A stretch of 64,000 nt of DNA. Origin: Medicago truncatula. Its lineage: Eukaryota > Streptophyta > Magnoliopsida > Fabales > Fabaceae. The position numbers were made by a program, and so were the translations under genes. The notes beneath the pieces were generated by a model. The model did not search any database, was not told the origin of the DNA, and saw nothing but the letters and a program-made list of their open reading frames with translations. Positions 31,679 through 44,856 of the stretch are shown piece after piece (position 1 is the first letter of the stretch; each line of letters starts with the position of its first letter). The stretch spans positions 41,412,755 through 41,476,754 of the forward strand of contig NC_053048.1 of the NCBI RefSeq assembly GCF_003473485.1. The letters are read 5' to 3'.

Positions 31679-33407
31679 TTTTTTTTTTTTTTTGTTGATA
31701 AGGCCAGACCAAATAACGTAAGAAAGAGCGGCTCCCAACCCCCTTTTTTTTTTAAAGATACATTAAATACATTAATTAACTAGTATTTTTAAAAAAACAT
31801 TTTAAACGAGGGTAAAAAATATTTTTAAGCAATAAATACACCTTAAATGTTATGACATTTTCTTATTTATATGACCAAAATAATCTTAAAAAATTCTCTT
31901 ATAACTAAGATTAGAGGTATTATGTAATTTTGTGACAAGAAAATTAATGGAATATTTCTAACAACACACTTTTTAACAAAATCTTTATTGATCAAGTTAA
32001 AATGGAAACACAATTTGGATTCATTCAAACTGTTAGTGTAAAAAATGTCAATATATTTTGTCAAATCGAAGTATTGTTTTGTCGGATTATGTTCTATCTT
32101 TATAAAAAAAATGATTAAGTTTGTCAATTTGAAGTGTTGCTGTTGACAATGCCTATAAGAAGCTTTGACTCGAACGCAATTCAAGAGCCATGTCCCCAAT
32201 ACATCTAAGGAATTATCTCCCAAATATAGTTCAAGGGTTATCTTTCGAACCAATCGGTTTGTAAGTCTCAAACACATTATTTAGGGGAAAAATTGAATTT
32301 TGAGAGGCTTATGAATAGTAAAGGGGCCATAAGATCCTTCTTATATATAAGAAAAACTCATCAACTTCCCTCATTTCAAAAATTAAGATTTTCTCCAAAA
32401 AAACTTCTCTCTAACCAACCTACTTTATGTGATTCTTGAAGGTATTTTGGTTGAAATCATCTCATTTCAAAGCCTTTTTAAACACCAAACACAAGGTAAG
32501 GTCGCATTCCTTAAAAAAATGTTCTTTGATTTTTTTTCTTCAGGACATTAATCCAGTTCATATTATATAATCTGAACTAGAGTGTTCCTGGTTCGGGTTA
32601 TATATTACGAGTGTGTTCAATATGTGCTAAAATTACTTGTTTTTGGTAATTTTGTGTACGTATATTGATTTCTATAAGTGATTTAAAAAGTGTAACAAAC
32701 TAGATAAGTGTATCTATATTTACTTTTTCATTATCTTAATTATACCTTTAAACAACAATTTTTTCTATAATAATTTTTTTTTTTAAGAAATAAAGATTGT
32801 TGTTGATGTCATTAAAAAATTTGAATTTAGATATATTTTTTGTTATATTGTTAGCTTCATTCAAATATATAATAATGGTTAGTTTGATCTATTATAATTT
32901 GAAAGAAAAACACATTTATATTTTTACTTTTAATCAATATTAAAATTTTATAAAAAAATAGCGTTCATAATTTTCAAACGTTAGCGCAATAGAAAGAGCT
33001 TAAAAACGGGCACATGGGCTGAATTTTCTCCTTCCAAGTATATCTTTAAACAAATTTAACTATAAAAATGCTATTTGGTTGGTGTCATTCAAAAAGATAA
33101 AATTTATATTATACTATTTATTATAGTTTTTAAAAAGATATTATATTTGTTATATTTTTGATATCATTTAAAATGATAAATATAGTTTGTTATAAATGAA
33201 GAATATCATATCTATTTTCCACACTTCTAGTTTATTCGTGGGCCATCCCTTTACTTAACAAACAAGTCGATAAACAACTCCTATTTAAGAAACCAAACCA
33301 AGCATTCTAAAAGCACTAAAAAAGAGCAACAAAGTAAAACTAAGCTACAAATCTCAAACCCTAAAATAACACACGATTCGTTTTTGTTTCAAGCAATAGT
33401 AGTGAAT
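31679..33407. other. Intergenic, no recognised gene
   Basis: An open frame of 136 codons with ATG lies at 31867-32277 (minus), but its composition (Ile, Asn, Phe rich) is what AT-rich DNA gives by chance and I recognise no family. 32963-32993 is a repeat shared with 13876-13906. A TATA-like CTATTTAAG near 33280 may belong to the cystatin-like gene. Confidence 0.45.
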
Positions 33408-33971
33408 ATGAAGAAGATGAAGTTTCATGCGATCTTTGTTACCGTTTTGCTCTTACTTTTTGGTCTCTTTGAGTTGGGTATGTGCATGAGTTTTGGACGT
33501 AAAATCATGAGAGCAAGCAAGGAAATTCCAGTCGATTCTCCTGAAATCCAAAGGTTCGCTGTTTCCGCCGTTGAACAACACAACATCCAAAAGGTATTAA
33601 TCAAGGGTTTATAATAAATCGTTAGTTTAATATTATTCTTAGCTCATTGATTTAATTTTTTTCTCTGCCAAGTATCTATTATGCTAGAAGACTAGGCCTA
33701 ATATCTAAGATTTAATTATTCAAGGGTTTATGCGTTTATTTATATATATTTCTTTTTTTATGCAGAATGACGTTCTTGAATTTGTAAAGGTATTGAAAGC
33801 CAAAGAACAGGTTGCAGCAGCTAGAATATATCATATTACCCCGGAAAGAGGAAGATATATGAAGCCAAAATATGGGTGCGTCCATGGATGAATGTAAACA
33901 TGACGCAGGTGCAAGAATTCAAACTTGCTCATGACTTCTGTCAAGATGATTTACTAGTAGACAATATGTAA
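33408..33971 (+). pseudogene. Decayed phytocystatin (cysteine protease inhibitor) gene
   Basis: Exon 1 (33408-33593) and exon 2 (from 33766) have clean GT-AG sites and join in phase. The open product would be 103 residues ending at 33891: a hydrophobic signal peptide (about 1-26), the cystatin helix region (RFAVSAVEQHN) and VLEFVKVLKAKEQVAAARIYHIT. In active cystatins this last part carries the QVVAG protease-binding loop; here the loop has lost its glycine (QVAAA). The frame then runs into unrelated sequence and stops. In another frame, from about 33860 to the stop at 33971, the true cystatin end is still legible (KIYEAKIWVRPWM, then VQEFKLAHDF), including the Pro-Trp loop. A small deletion around 33855, removing the usual LEAIDAG-type residues, therefore broke the gene. 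It is most likely non-functional. Confidence 0.82.
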
Positions 33972-34857
33972 TTGGCTAAGATATTTTAGTCTTTTCCAGT
34001 ACCTAGTACTCTATTGTAACTCTTACTTTGAGGAATTTGTCATTCTAATGAAACCCTAGTCGTATTTGTATTTGTTGTTCTATTATCCTTTCTCTCTTAT
34101 TTTTTGTATTGTTAACATTTTTTTTCTTCTAATATATATACTCATGAATTTCGATTATGAGAATAAATATGGAAATTCATATTTTCATATTAAAAAATGG
34201 AAATATGGCTCTCTGACTCTCATGTTGAACCATACAGATTTTTTTACTTTCTTTTGAGTTATAAATGATTTTGCTAGCATTATTGTTCCTCCAAAAGGAT
34301 ACTACTGTCTTTATTTTTAATTATCAATGGTTGTAATTATGAGAAAATGTACTCATTTTAATTATTAAGTCTTTTTCATGATGATCAACTCTCTTTGTCG
34401 ATATGAACTCATATTCTTTAACTAGGAACAACTGAACAAGATCACCCCTGAATGCTATTAAGACACTTGTTTGTGTTGCTGGATACTTGTTGTACGTGTG
34501 TTGGGCACGATGACACTCCTAATCCCAGGTGTGTCTGTGTTTCGGAGATCATGTACATCAATGTGTAATGACCAAAATGTTATAGCAGCATAGCATAAAG
34601 CACTATGACCACTAAGTCAAATTTAACATATTTTTAAGAAGAAAAATTTTCATTACACTGCCGAAACTTCAATCCAAAATCTGAAGGGTGCAACAAAGTC
34701 AAATTTGTCACGAGTCTTACATTTGTCATGAGTCTTAACATAGTTCCTTACATTGTATTCCAATTATAGTTACATAGACACAATGGTAGAAATAAATCCC
34801 ATAAGAAAATTGACTCAACATTTTGAAAAACAGCAACATTGCAGTATGAGAAAAAGA

Positions 34858-37800
34858 TTAGATATCAGCTGTCACACGTTTGTACAACTCCGACGGAAGC
34901 CTAGGAGAGGCCACAACCTGTAATGGAGTCCTCATGTATGTAACCATTCCAGGGTTCTCTGCCATGTCAATCTCCGCTGGGTTCACTCCCTCGGGTGGTG
35001 CCCAGCAGAAATGGTGCAATAGATGACCCAACATGGATGTCACCATATTGATCCCAAGTTGTGCCCCTGGACATACTCGACGACCTGCTCCAAATGGAAG
35101 TAGCCTAAAGTCATGACCCTTCATGTCTACATCCTCCTCAAGAAACCTCTCGGGTCTAAACTCTGTTGCGTCTTTCCAAACAGCTGGATCACGCGCAACA
35201 GCCCATACATTTACGTGGACATTTGACCCTTTGGGAATATCATAGCCCCCGATTTTGACATTGGTGTTAGCACGATGTGGGAGCATTAATGGTGTTGGGG
35301 GGTGCAGCCTTAGAGCCTCCTTGGCTACACATTGTAAATAAGGGAGGCTTGAGAAGTCAGTTTCAGTCATGACTCTTTCAAAACCAATGACCTTGTCTAG
35401 CTCCTCTTGTGCCTTCTGTTGCACTCTTGGATTCTTTATCAGCTCTGCCATGGCCCACTCAACTGATATTGCAGTTGTGTCCATCCCAGCTGTAATCATG
35501 TCCTGTCAAATAAAGAAAAATATGAGCTATGCTTTTAGTTGTGAAATAGACAGATCTAATTTCCATACTTTCGAAAAAGGATGTAGTTGTTTCAATCGGC
35601 AATCAACGCTATTAGATTACGATTATACTACTAGTATCTAAAGACGGTACTCTGAATCATATTTACAAAAATGTACATGTCAATCGTTCAATCTTGATTT
35701 AACGGTACTGATTTGAAGATCGTAGCAGCTGCGTCGTTTTATGAACTTAGGAAATCTCAATTCAATACATAGAGATAAAATAAACCAAAAGAGTTGTTTA
35801 GATTATAAAAATTCTAAGAACCATAAAAAACTTACCCAAAGGAGACCAATGATGGTGTCTTCACTAAGGTCATATTTCTCTTGCAAAGTGAGAAGTGCAT
35901 CTACAAAATGTTGTTTGGCACCACCGGATTTCTGACGTGCCTGCGTATGCTCTTCCATGATGGCTCTGGTGAGCCGGTCCCTACGAGCACCGTGCTTAGC
36001 AAAAGCCTCCTCTTCAAGTGGAAACATCCAGCGCAACCAAGGGATGTGCTCTGCCATAGCTAGAGATGCTCCTAGCTTTAATCCATTTGCCACTATAGCC
36101 TTGAATTCTACTCCTTGCTCATCCATTACACCTTCTGAGTTCACAAATCTTTTCCCAAATGCCAACCTGGTGATGTTGTTGAATGCAACTGCCCCTATAT
36201 ACTTCCTCATCAGTATACCTTTCCCCAAATTTTCTGCAGAAAAACAAGAGAAATAATAATTAGACACACAAAATTGACATCAAATGTCGAGATCAATTTG
36301 AATACGTGCGGTCAATCATGTTTAACAAAGTTGTACAAGTCAATGACCATGAACTAAAATTAAAACAATTTTTAATGTCGTTAACTACAATTTTTAGGTG
36401 TTCAAATATACATAGATCATTAATCATTCAAAATGTGTTCAGATATACATAATAATTTTTAGATGTTCTAATATACATAAGTTAGTAAACATGATTTTGT
36501 GTTCAATATAATTGTGATTAATGAAGCTCAACATCGTGATTATATAATTCGGTAGATAGTTAATGAGTTTTGACACATTTGTTATGGAGCGTAATTAACC
36601 TCATTTTCAACTTGCATTTAATTAAGTAGACACTTATGAGTTGCGAGTTGCGACACTTTGTTCATGAGCATAATTAACCTCATATTTAAATTGTATTAAT
36701 CATCCCATTTGATGTCAAAATCATGTATCAAATTTGATCAAAATATATTATGTGCCAAATTAAGACAACTCCAAACAATATACTTTGGGCTATTGACAAA
36801 ACTTTTATGTGAAAAAACATTGTTACAACAGTTTTTGTACAAGTATGTTTTCCTTGTTACTCCAGAGCCAAAAATTAGGTAGCTCGTCAATTTGTGATAT
36901 GACTAATCATAGAAAACGTGGAAGTAGGGATGGGACAACTAATATTTGTAGTTGCATTTTTTAAGGATGAAGAAAGGCAAAGGAACAATAAAGCATATTG
37001 AATGAACATAATAAAAGAGTCCAGCATTGTATTCATATTTATATATAGGGCAGGCAAAGCTTTTTCAAAAAAATGGTACATAATCGTTTTTCAAACTTAA
37101 TGCATGTTAGGTAAATAAAAATAGTTTATCAGATTAATTGATTTAATTAATAAATTATGATAATAAATCGAGTCGATTCCCATCATCAGTTGAAATATTT
37201 TGTATTTTTTTATTGCTCATTAGTTGAAATATTTCATTGTTGTGACGAAAAAATTGTTCAAAATGGGTGACGGATTTAGAAAGGTAACAAATATAGTGAA
37301 GGGTTCCTCTAAAAAAATTGAATTTACTAAACAACACTACAAATTGAAGACTAAAAAGCGCTTAGATGAAATGATATGGGTCCTTTCTATCTTAATCAAA
37401 CTCCTAAGTTCGAATTCAGCATTGAGCATGCAACAACATTAAAATTCTTAATGAATTTTGTCGCCCATTTGAATCCCACAAAATTCGAAGAATTAATATT
37501 CGCAGTTGCGCACGCGAAAGATATCCAGTTTATAAGAAAATAAATTGAAGTACAAGAAGTATTAAAGAAAATGGGGACAAAAGAGTAGTTGGAGAATTAG
37601 TTAAACCAACGCCATCTCTAAATTTATAGACCTAAAATTCAACAACTAATGAAGGCATGTTTTTTTGACATACAAACTTTACCAACCGAAATAAGACAAA
37701 CAGTTTTCCCAAACCTCTTAACTCATTGCATCATTTGCTATTTCTCCGTTGACATTCACTCACTTATGCATTTTACCTAATTTATTTGCTTAGCTGTTAC

Positions 37801-39073
37801 TACTAACACCCTACCAAACGCATAACAAAACTTAAGAGTAGTTTGCCATATTAAAAGAAAAGTCTAACTTCAAAGGGATTTTATATATAATATTAATAAT
37901 TTAAAAGACATTCAAAACTGTATTTTTGAATATTTTTAATGTTAGGAATTTAAAAAAAAAAGGGGAGAATATAAATTCTTTATAAGTTACTTTTTTTTAA
38001 AGAAATTCTTATAAATTAACGTGTTGCTTATGGTCATTTTACAACAGTTCAAATTTGAACTTTGACCAAAAATTACAATGACAAATTCTTTAGTATTAAG
38101 TTGTCCCCAACAAAAAAGATTTTAAACTAATACCTTTTCACAATTTCAGACATCAATTAAATATTTATTATAATTTTGTGCATTATTATGTCTTGCTGGG
38201 TGACCGTGCTTAGTCTGAATTTACTTTTTTATTTACCTATTCAAATTACTGTTCAATTATAAAAGAGATAAACATAAGTAAAAGATTAATGAGATATATT
38301 CGTCGAGTTCACTTATTAGATTGAGTCTCATTAATTTATCACATGTTTTATATCTTGATAAATATATGAGCAATTCTAAATTTATTCTACCTTCGATATC
38401 GTTCTTAATTATGTAAACAATAAACAAAATAACGTAGAAAACCCAGAATAACTCATCAATGTTCTACTAGTATTAGTAACATAACATCTAGTATTAGTAA
38501 CATAACATTCATGAAAGAAAACGAAACAAAACAGAGTATTAAGAAACAGACATGAAATTAAGAAAACAAAAAGAAAGATAACATACCAGAATTGGTAGAA
38601 TCATTGAAAATGGATTCAACCATAGCAGTAACCTCATCTTCTCTAATAGGCCTCAAAGCTTCAATTCTCTTAGGTGAAAAAAGCTCTAACGTACAAACCT
38701 TCCTAACCTTCACATAATGGGGTCCATAATCAGCCCAAATTAAATCCTGCCCATCTCTACTAAACTTTGCCGCTGACCGACTTCTGTGCCGGTCAGCCAA
38801 CTGCTGATCATTCTCCTTTAAAACTTCTTTAGCCAACTTTGAATTTGAAACGATCACGTTCAGAGTCGAACCAAACCAAACCGATATAATGGGCCCATAG
38901 GATTGGGCCCATTCGGCAAAACACCTGAACCGGACAGGTTTTATGTCGTAGAGGTTTCCAACCACCGGCCACGGTCGTGGACCGGGTGGAAGCTTGAATC
39001 TCAGTCTTTGGAAGAGTGTGTAAAAGAGGAAAATGGCTATGAATGAAAGGGGTATTGTGAGAAACAGAGCCAT
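34858..39073 (-). CDS. CYP98A: Cytochrome P450 CYP98A, p-coumaroyl shikimate/quinate 3'-hydroxylase
   Basis: Three exons (38587-39073, 35836-36233, 34858-35502) join in phase to 509 residues, the normal CYP98A length. The enzyme is ER-anchored and hydroxylates the ring of p-coumaroyl shikimate/quinate, the step to caffeoyl esters in lignin and chlorogenate synthesis. Visible: an N-terminal membrane anchor (1-20), PPGP hinge (29-32), I-helix AGMDTT (300-305), KEALR with Glu357 and Arg360, FRPERF, and heme loop [11 protein letters not shown] with Cys439. Many long stretches match the family closely ([53 protein letters not shown]). The two introns are at the usual CYP98A positions; intron 1 is long (2,353 bp) and contains small tandem repeats but no gene. 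ACCAACC AC-elements, typical of lignin genes, lie 160-190 bases upstream. The gene appears functional. Confidence 0.97.
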
Positions 39074-39233
39074 TGTGATGAATTGTGTGTTTGAACAGAG
39101 AGAAGGTTGGAAACAGGTTGATATTGAATATAGAGAAAAAAAATGGGAGTTGGTGAGAATTGGATTTATGTGTAAACAAACGTATATCTTTTTCTACATG
39201 GTAAAGCATAATGAGTTTGTTTGATTTTATTTC

Positions 39234-39266
39234 GGTTGGTATTGATAATTATTTGATTTACCAACC
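39234..39266 (-). promoter_or_regulatory. Pair of AC elements in the CYP98A promoter
   Basis: ACCAACC is present on the minus strand at 39234-39240 and on the plus strand at 39260-39266, about 161-193 bases upstream of the CYP98A ATG. AC elements are bound by R2R3-MYB regulators of lignin genes. Two copies this close to the start are unlikely to be chance, but function is inferred. Confidence 0.55.
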
Positions 39267-39273
39267 ATATAGG

Positions 39274-42184
39274 TATTGCGTAATTTCCTTTAAAAATAAA
39301 AGGTATTGCATGATATATAGTAAGGGATTAAATCACTTAATTTCTTGACAAAAAAACAAATCACTTAATTTTTTTCCCTTACAAAAATCACTAAATTTTC
39401 TATATTTTATTTATGAAAAATAATAATTTAATTTTAATACAAACATAAAGTTGGTAAAGACCGGAGTTCGTCGGTTACTAAATACTTCATAAAACAAAAT
39501 ACACAAATACTTTTTTTTTTGAGTGAAAAAGTAAATATTCAAATGAAAGTTGAATTTAACGGAATTGGCTAATCCCTTAATTCGAAGATGAAAAATAAAG
39601 TTAAGGCAAATGAAATTGAGTCGTGTATAATAGAGGAAGGCTTTTATATTTTTTGACGTGATAATGAGGTAGGCTGAGTGTGTGTTTTTTTTTGTCTAAC
39701 CGAGTAGTTCTATTCATGTTGACTCAATGTGGAAAATGTATATTGCTTACGCAAAGTAGGTCGTATAGTATTTTTTAAGGTAACCGTAAATAATTGTTTC
39801 TTTTTTAAGAAATACTAACCAATGTCCTACATGTTATGCATTGCAAATTCTGCTAAATTATTTGCAATTTGTAGAATCTTGAACGCATTGCAGTAAAAAA
39901 GATTATGTCAATATTATTTGTGAGAGTTATGGTTTAGAAGCAGTTGACTTGATTATTGATGGTCGTGATCATACCATGTATACTTATGTTACTGACATCC
40001 TTTGTATTAGAAATGATTTACATGGAAATAAATATAACATTGATGTATGTTTAGAGAACAAAATATGTATGCAGATTTTATGTAAGGTACTCTGCTGAAA
40101 AGCTTGAAACTTAATTTTGTTTTTCCCTTTTTTTTTTTTTTTTCTTTCCTTTTTTGTCTCGTTACATTCATGTTGGATGTTGGTACGGCGCACCTTCTTT
40201 TTTTAGCAACATATTGTAAAGAATTGTTATTAATGTTTGTATTTTTGTATATCGCACCGTTTATTTTCAAAAGAACTTATTGTTAAGTCACTGTTTCTTT
40301 CAATCTCTTTCATATATTAAGAAAAGTTTGCAAGGGGTGATGTGTGTTTAATGGGACATGGGTCGCGTTGCGTTAGGATGCATTGAATCATCATGAAAGA
40401 GAGACTTTTTGAACCACTTGTTATGGTTTTGGATTGTTGAAGAAGAATCAAAGTTTGGTGAGAATGTAGAGCCCTCCACATTGTACACACCCCATAAAGA
40501 CACCTCCTCCTAGTGGACTATTGGAGGAAAGGACAATTGATTTTGTTCAGGGTTGGTGTGTTTGTGTGTGAATCACACGCTCAAGTTGTTGCTTTTTTGT
40601 TAGGATATCTTAAGGAAATTAAAATCAAAATATTTTTTTGAGTTAAGGTGAGAAATGTTTAAAATTATTGTTTTTAATGTAAAGTTAAAGTTTCTATTTT
40701 TTGTTTTTTTAACAAATTTTTAAAATACTTAATAGCAAAAACTGTTTTTGTTAGTACTTGATAGTGTTGCTTATATCAATGATGCATAGAGATGCTTTTT
40801 TAACTAATACTTTTAAGATACTTATTAACAAAAATCGTTTTTGTTAGCACTTGATTGTGTTGCTTATGTAAAAGATGCATAGAGAAGTTTTCTTCGGTAA
40901 TATTAACCACTGTCTCAGGAACATTAATTAACGAAATAAAAAGGTAAGTAATTTTACATTAAAAACAACATTTTCCACACTTTTAAATATTTAATTATAC
41001 AAGTTTAATATTTGATTACACAAGTAAAATTTTATTATACTTATTTTCTAAACTAGCGTGTGCGGACACTAGTTAATATTTGAACAACTATTTTAGAGAA
41101 TGTTTTTGATAATTTTTTATTTGTCAAAAACAATATAGAGAAAAAGTAAGAGAGAAAATATATACATAATGTGAGTATCAGAGAGAGTTGTTAAAAATTG
41201 TCACAAAATGATTGTACAAATATCATTTCTCTTTCCTTTTTTGTTTACGTTAGAAGTTGACATCAAATTACACCATATTCGTATCATGAGTATATTGTAA
41301 ATAGACGTTTGATTTCATTTTTTTTTATCTTTTACAAAATATAACACACCAAAATTAGATATTTTTTATGTTAACCCTCCAGTTCATAGGGGAGAGGGAT
41401 TTAAGAAATTTTGAGTTTGGGCACGAGATAAATAAAGTTTGACAAACAATTGTTTCATCTAAAAATTGAACCTAAGTTCTCTTAAACAATTCGTTGTATG
41501 GTGAAACTCATTAACCACTTAAGTTTAATAAGTGGGCTACGGTGTTCGTTACGCTGAAATTAGATACATTATACGGTGCTTGGCATACTATGTTCAAATT
41601 TTGTTGTGTTCAAATATATGGATAAAGTATTAACGTGAACAGCTTGATTCATCCAACAACTCATGTTATTCTACGTCACATTGATACTTAAATGAATCAA
41701 TTGCGTTAGTATTTTTAATAAGAAGTAATACGAGACTAATTTTTCGAGATGAAGATCTCTCTCAACATATTGCTCTTCTATATATAGGCCAAGAATCAAA
41801 CCAAAATTCACACTGCTAATGATGGCATAACTATGGAATTACCAAGTTTGGGACAAATAATATGCACTGCAAATGTGGTGAATGATGACTTAATGAAAAA
41901 GGAAATTGCATGGTTAGAAAAATGATAGCTAGTTATCCTTGGAATTCCTTTATAATTGTTGTCATTTCCCATCATCATTTTTTATGTGTTGGTGATGGGT
42001 GTGTGGGATAAGGCTAATCATGTTAAGAGTTAGGAGGAGGACCCACTCGTGTAGGAGATAGTGGGTTGGTGAGATGCGAAATATTGACCTTTAGAATTGG
42101 AATGAAAGCGAGACATTTTACAAAAGGTTGAATATTGCAGAAATATTTGTAAGATAAAAAAGATGTTTCCATCGGGTGATATAT
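39274..42184. other. Intergenic, no gene recognised
   Basis: It contains an imperfect tandem duplication of about 90 bases at 40715-40886 (TTTTTGTTAGYACTTGATWGTG and GATGCATAGAGA in each copy). A dispersed-repeat segment at 41484-41525 is shared with 8935-8975. No coding similarity seen. Confidence 0.5.
40715..40886. repeat. Imperfect tandem duplication, about 90 bp
   Basis: Two adjacent copies share AATACTT, AACTGTTTTTGTTAGTACTTG-like and GTTGCTTAT...GATGCATAGAGA segments with scattered differences. Confidence 0.7.
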
Positions 42185-42345
42185 AGAGATGTTAAATGGG
42201 CTGATCCGGCCTATCCTGATCCAACCTGGGAGGCCCGACAACATAAATGGGTCAGTCGTGCCCATCATATTTATAATTGGGTCACATATTCTGGAGCATG
42301 GCCCGCTCCATGTGGAACATGGGCCATCCCGGCCCATTTATTGAT
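42185..42345. mobile_element. Short GC-rich inverted-repeat element (hAT-like MITE remnant)
   Basis: The left AGATGTTAAATGGGCTGATC and the right end (reverse complement AATAAATGGGCCGGGATGG) are partial inverted repeats, with several GGCCC words between. It resembles in style the GC-ended element at 12428. Its boundaries are approximate and no target duplication was found. Confidence 0.45.
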
Positions 42346-42675
42346 CTTTTTTTGATTTATTCATTATTTTATGTCTTTTTGCGATGTTAATATATTTCAT
42401 TTTGGCGTTTTAAAAAAAAAGTACTCAAGGAGAAAAAAAAATACTACAACCAGCCAAATAGTAACTTCTAAAATGTTTTTTAGAAGCGAAATGTTTTTTA
42501 ACATCGATTTGGACATAAACACCATATATTTATGTTGAATAATGCTATTTATGTTGAATAATTGCACTAAATGTATTTTTTCTTAATTACAAGAATACCC
42601 TCCCTTGTATTGTGGCAGGAGCAAAATTATATGTTGTAAACGTGTTGTGATTCCGTCGGGATAAAATGCTTCGCG

Positions 42676-44515
42676 AGCTATAGCAATGCTCATTTATGTT
42701 TTAAATTGTTTAATCAGTTCCAAAATGTCTGTCTTTTCTTGGCCAACAAGTCTTCTCAGAGAAATGGAAAAATGGATCAAGAACTTCATATGGAGTGGTG
42801 ATATATCAAAAAGGAAATTGGTTACAGTGGCTTGGAAGAAAGTCTGTGTTGGTTTTGATGAGGGAGGTTTGGGAATAAGGTCTCTTATCTGCCTTAACCA
42901 AGCTTCTAACTTGAAGTTATGTTGGGAGATGTTTCAGCAATGGGCTGACTTACTAAGAAGCAGGGTTTTAAGAGGAAGCACTTGCATTCCGTATCATATT
43001 TTCTCTTCATATGGAGTGATCTGAAAAATGAATTCAATATAATCAAGGAAAGTACTTGCTAGATTATTGGTGATGGTAAAATTATCAATTTTTGGCTTGA
43101 TCATTGGAGTGGGGAGCCTCTTGTTAACTCTTTGCATTATTACCCTCCCAAGTTCAAACATACCCCAAGAAACTTTGCAATTATTTCCAAGATGCTTAGT
43201 GGAGCATACCTATTGATTTGATTCAGGAATTCCCTCTTCTGAGATTGCTTACCTCTCAAGTTATCCTCCCTATTCAGAGTCAAGCTGATAAACTTGTTTG
43301 GAAACACAATGGAACTGGAAGTTTATCACTCAAAGAAGCATATTATTTTAAAAAGAAGCATTTCCCAAAGGTTTCTTGGCCTAAGGTGTCATTTGGTCCA
43401 AGGATATCCCTCCCTCCAAGTCCCTGCTTGTCTGGAGACTCATGTTAAACAAGCTTCCAACATATGAGAATCTTACAACTAGGGGTTGTTACTTACCTTC
43501 TATGTGCTCTCTATGTTGTAAACAAGCAGAATCTTCTTTGCACCTATTTTTTGAATGCTCATATGCAGTTAATTTATGGTGTTGGTTTGCATCTGTTCTC
43601 AACAAAACCCTTCACTTTCAGTCTTTGGAAGACATGTGGTCTCTTTGTAACAGATCATGGAGGTGATTACTGCTACAATGATTAACATCATGAATTCTGT
43701 TTGGTTTGCTAGAAATTAATTGAGGTTCTCCAACAAGAAAATTCATTGGAAGAGTTCTTTGTCCACCGTTATATCAAACACTGCCTTGTTTGATAACTCT
43801 CAAATGCTGTAGCATCTGCTAGCATTTCTAACTTTCTCATTCTTAAGAAATTCAATGTTACTATTCACCCTCCCAAGGCTCCTAAGATCATCGAAGTTAT
43901 CTGGAGACCCCCTATCCCTCATTGGATAAAATGCAACACTGATGGCTCCTCGAGAAGTCATTCTTCTGCTTGTGGAGGCATTTTTAGAAACCATGATACA
44001 GACTTACTCTTATGCTTTGCTGAGAATACAGGTGAATGTAATGCTTTTCATGCTGAGTTACTAGGAGCTATAAAGAGCCATAGAGCTTGCCAAACAAATA
44101 TCATTGGAAGAATCTCTGGCTTGAATGTGATTCTGCTTTGGTTATAAGTGCTATAAGAAATCATTCCATAGTGCCTTGGAGACTAAGAAACAGATGGGAG
44201 AACGGTTTACTCATCACCAGATCCATGAACTTCCTAGCTAATCATGTTTTTAGAGAGGGTAATACTTGTTCTGATGCCTTGGCTAATGTAGGTCTGAATG
44301 TTTCTCATCTCACAGTTTGGTTACTTATCCCTGATTGCGTTAGAGAACCTTTTGTTAAGAACAAATTAGGGATGCCTGATTTTAAGTTTGTTAATTTTTA
44401 AGGAGGTTTTGGTGCTTGTCCCCCTCCTGTCTTGCGTTGCTTTTCATCTTTTTGTTTCAATATATTTTGGTAGTCTAGCACCTTGCTAGCTACTCTTTTT
44501 GGTTTAAAAAAAAAA
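42676..44515 (+). mobile_element. LINE (L1-type non-LTR retrotransposon), 5'-truncated and degenerate
   Basis: Broken frames in order encode the reverse-transcriptase C-terminus (42686-43024: SWPTSLLREMEKWIKNFIWSG, then WKKVC and GGLGIRSL), a zinc-binding connector (43218-43666: LVWKHNGTGSLSLKEAY, NKLPTYENL, CSLCCKQAESSLHLFFECS) and a ribonuclease H domain (about 43900-44400: KCNTDGSS, AFHAELLGA, LECDSALV, FREGNTCSDALAN). The last frame ends in TAA at 44399-44401, and ten A's close the element at 44506-44515. Frameshifts and stops separate the pieces, and the endonuclease and most of the polymerase are absent. It is immobile. No target duplication was recognised. Confidence 0.9.
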
Positions 44516-44856
44516 TTGTTATCTCTCTCTTTAAAACTGGTGTTAGTATTCACACTCAATAGTATATGGTGCTGAGATACGGTGTCGGAAATTGTGTCCA
44601 AATATTACAATCGTTTTTTGAACGCAAAACCAAATTTTGAGTTTATTTCTTAAGTGCATCTGTAATTGTTACAAATTGAATGAAAAAACAACCCCTGCTT
44701 AATCGACTCTTCTTTATTCAAGTATGAAATCCTATTTTGAGGTTGATTTTATGTTTCTGGCTTTCTGCATCAGTAACATTTCGACTATACACAAAAATTA
44801 AAAAGAATGGATGATAATACACTCAGACATATTTCTACTTCATAGAGAAATGGTCA

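Noticed and set aside
31867-32277. 136-codon minus-strand ORF with ATG
   Set aside because: No recognisable domain and a biased composition as expected from AT-rich DNA; there is no supporting promoter or conservation clue. It cannot be excluded without transcripts.
36234-38586. Possible small genes inside the long CYP98A intron
   Set aside because: The short frames on both strands have no family features; the sequence is AT-rich with small repeats.
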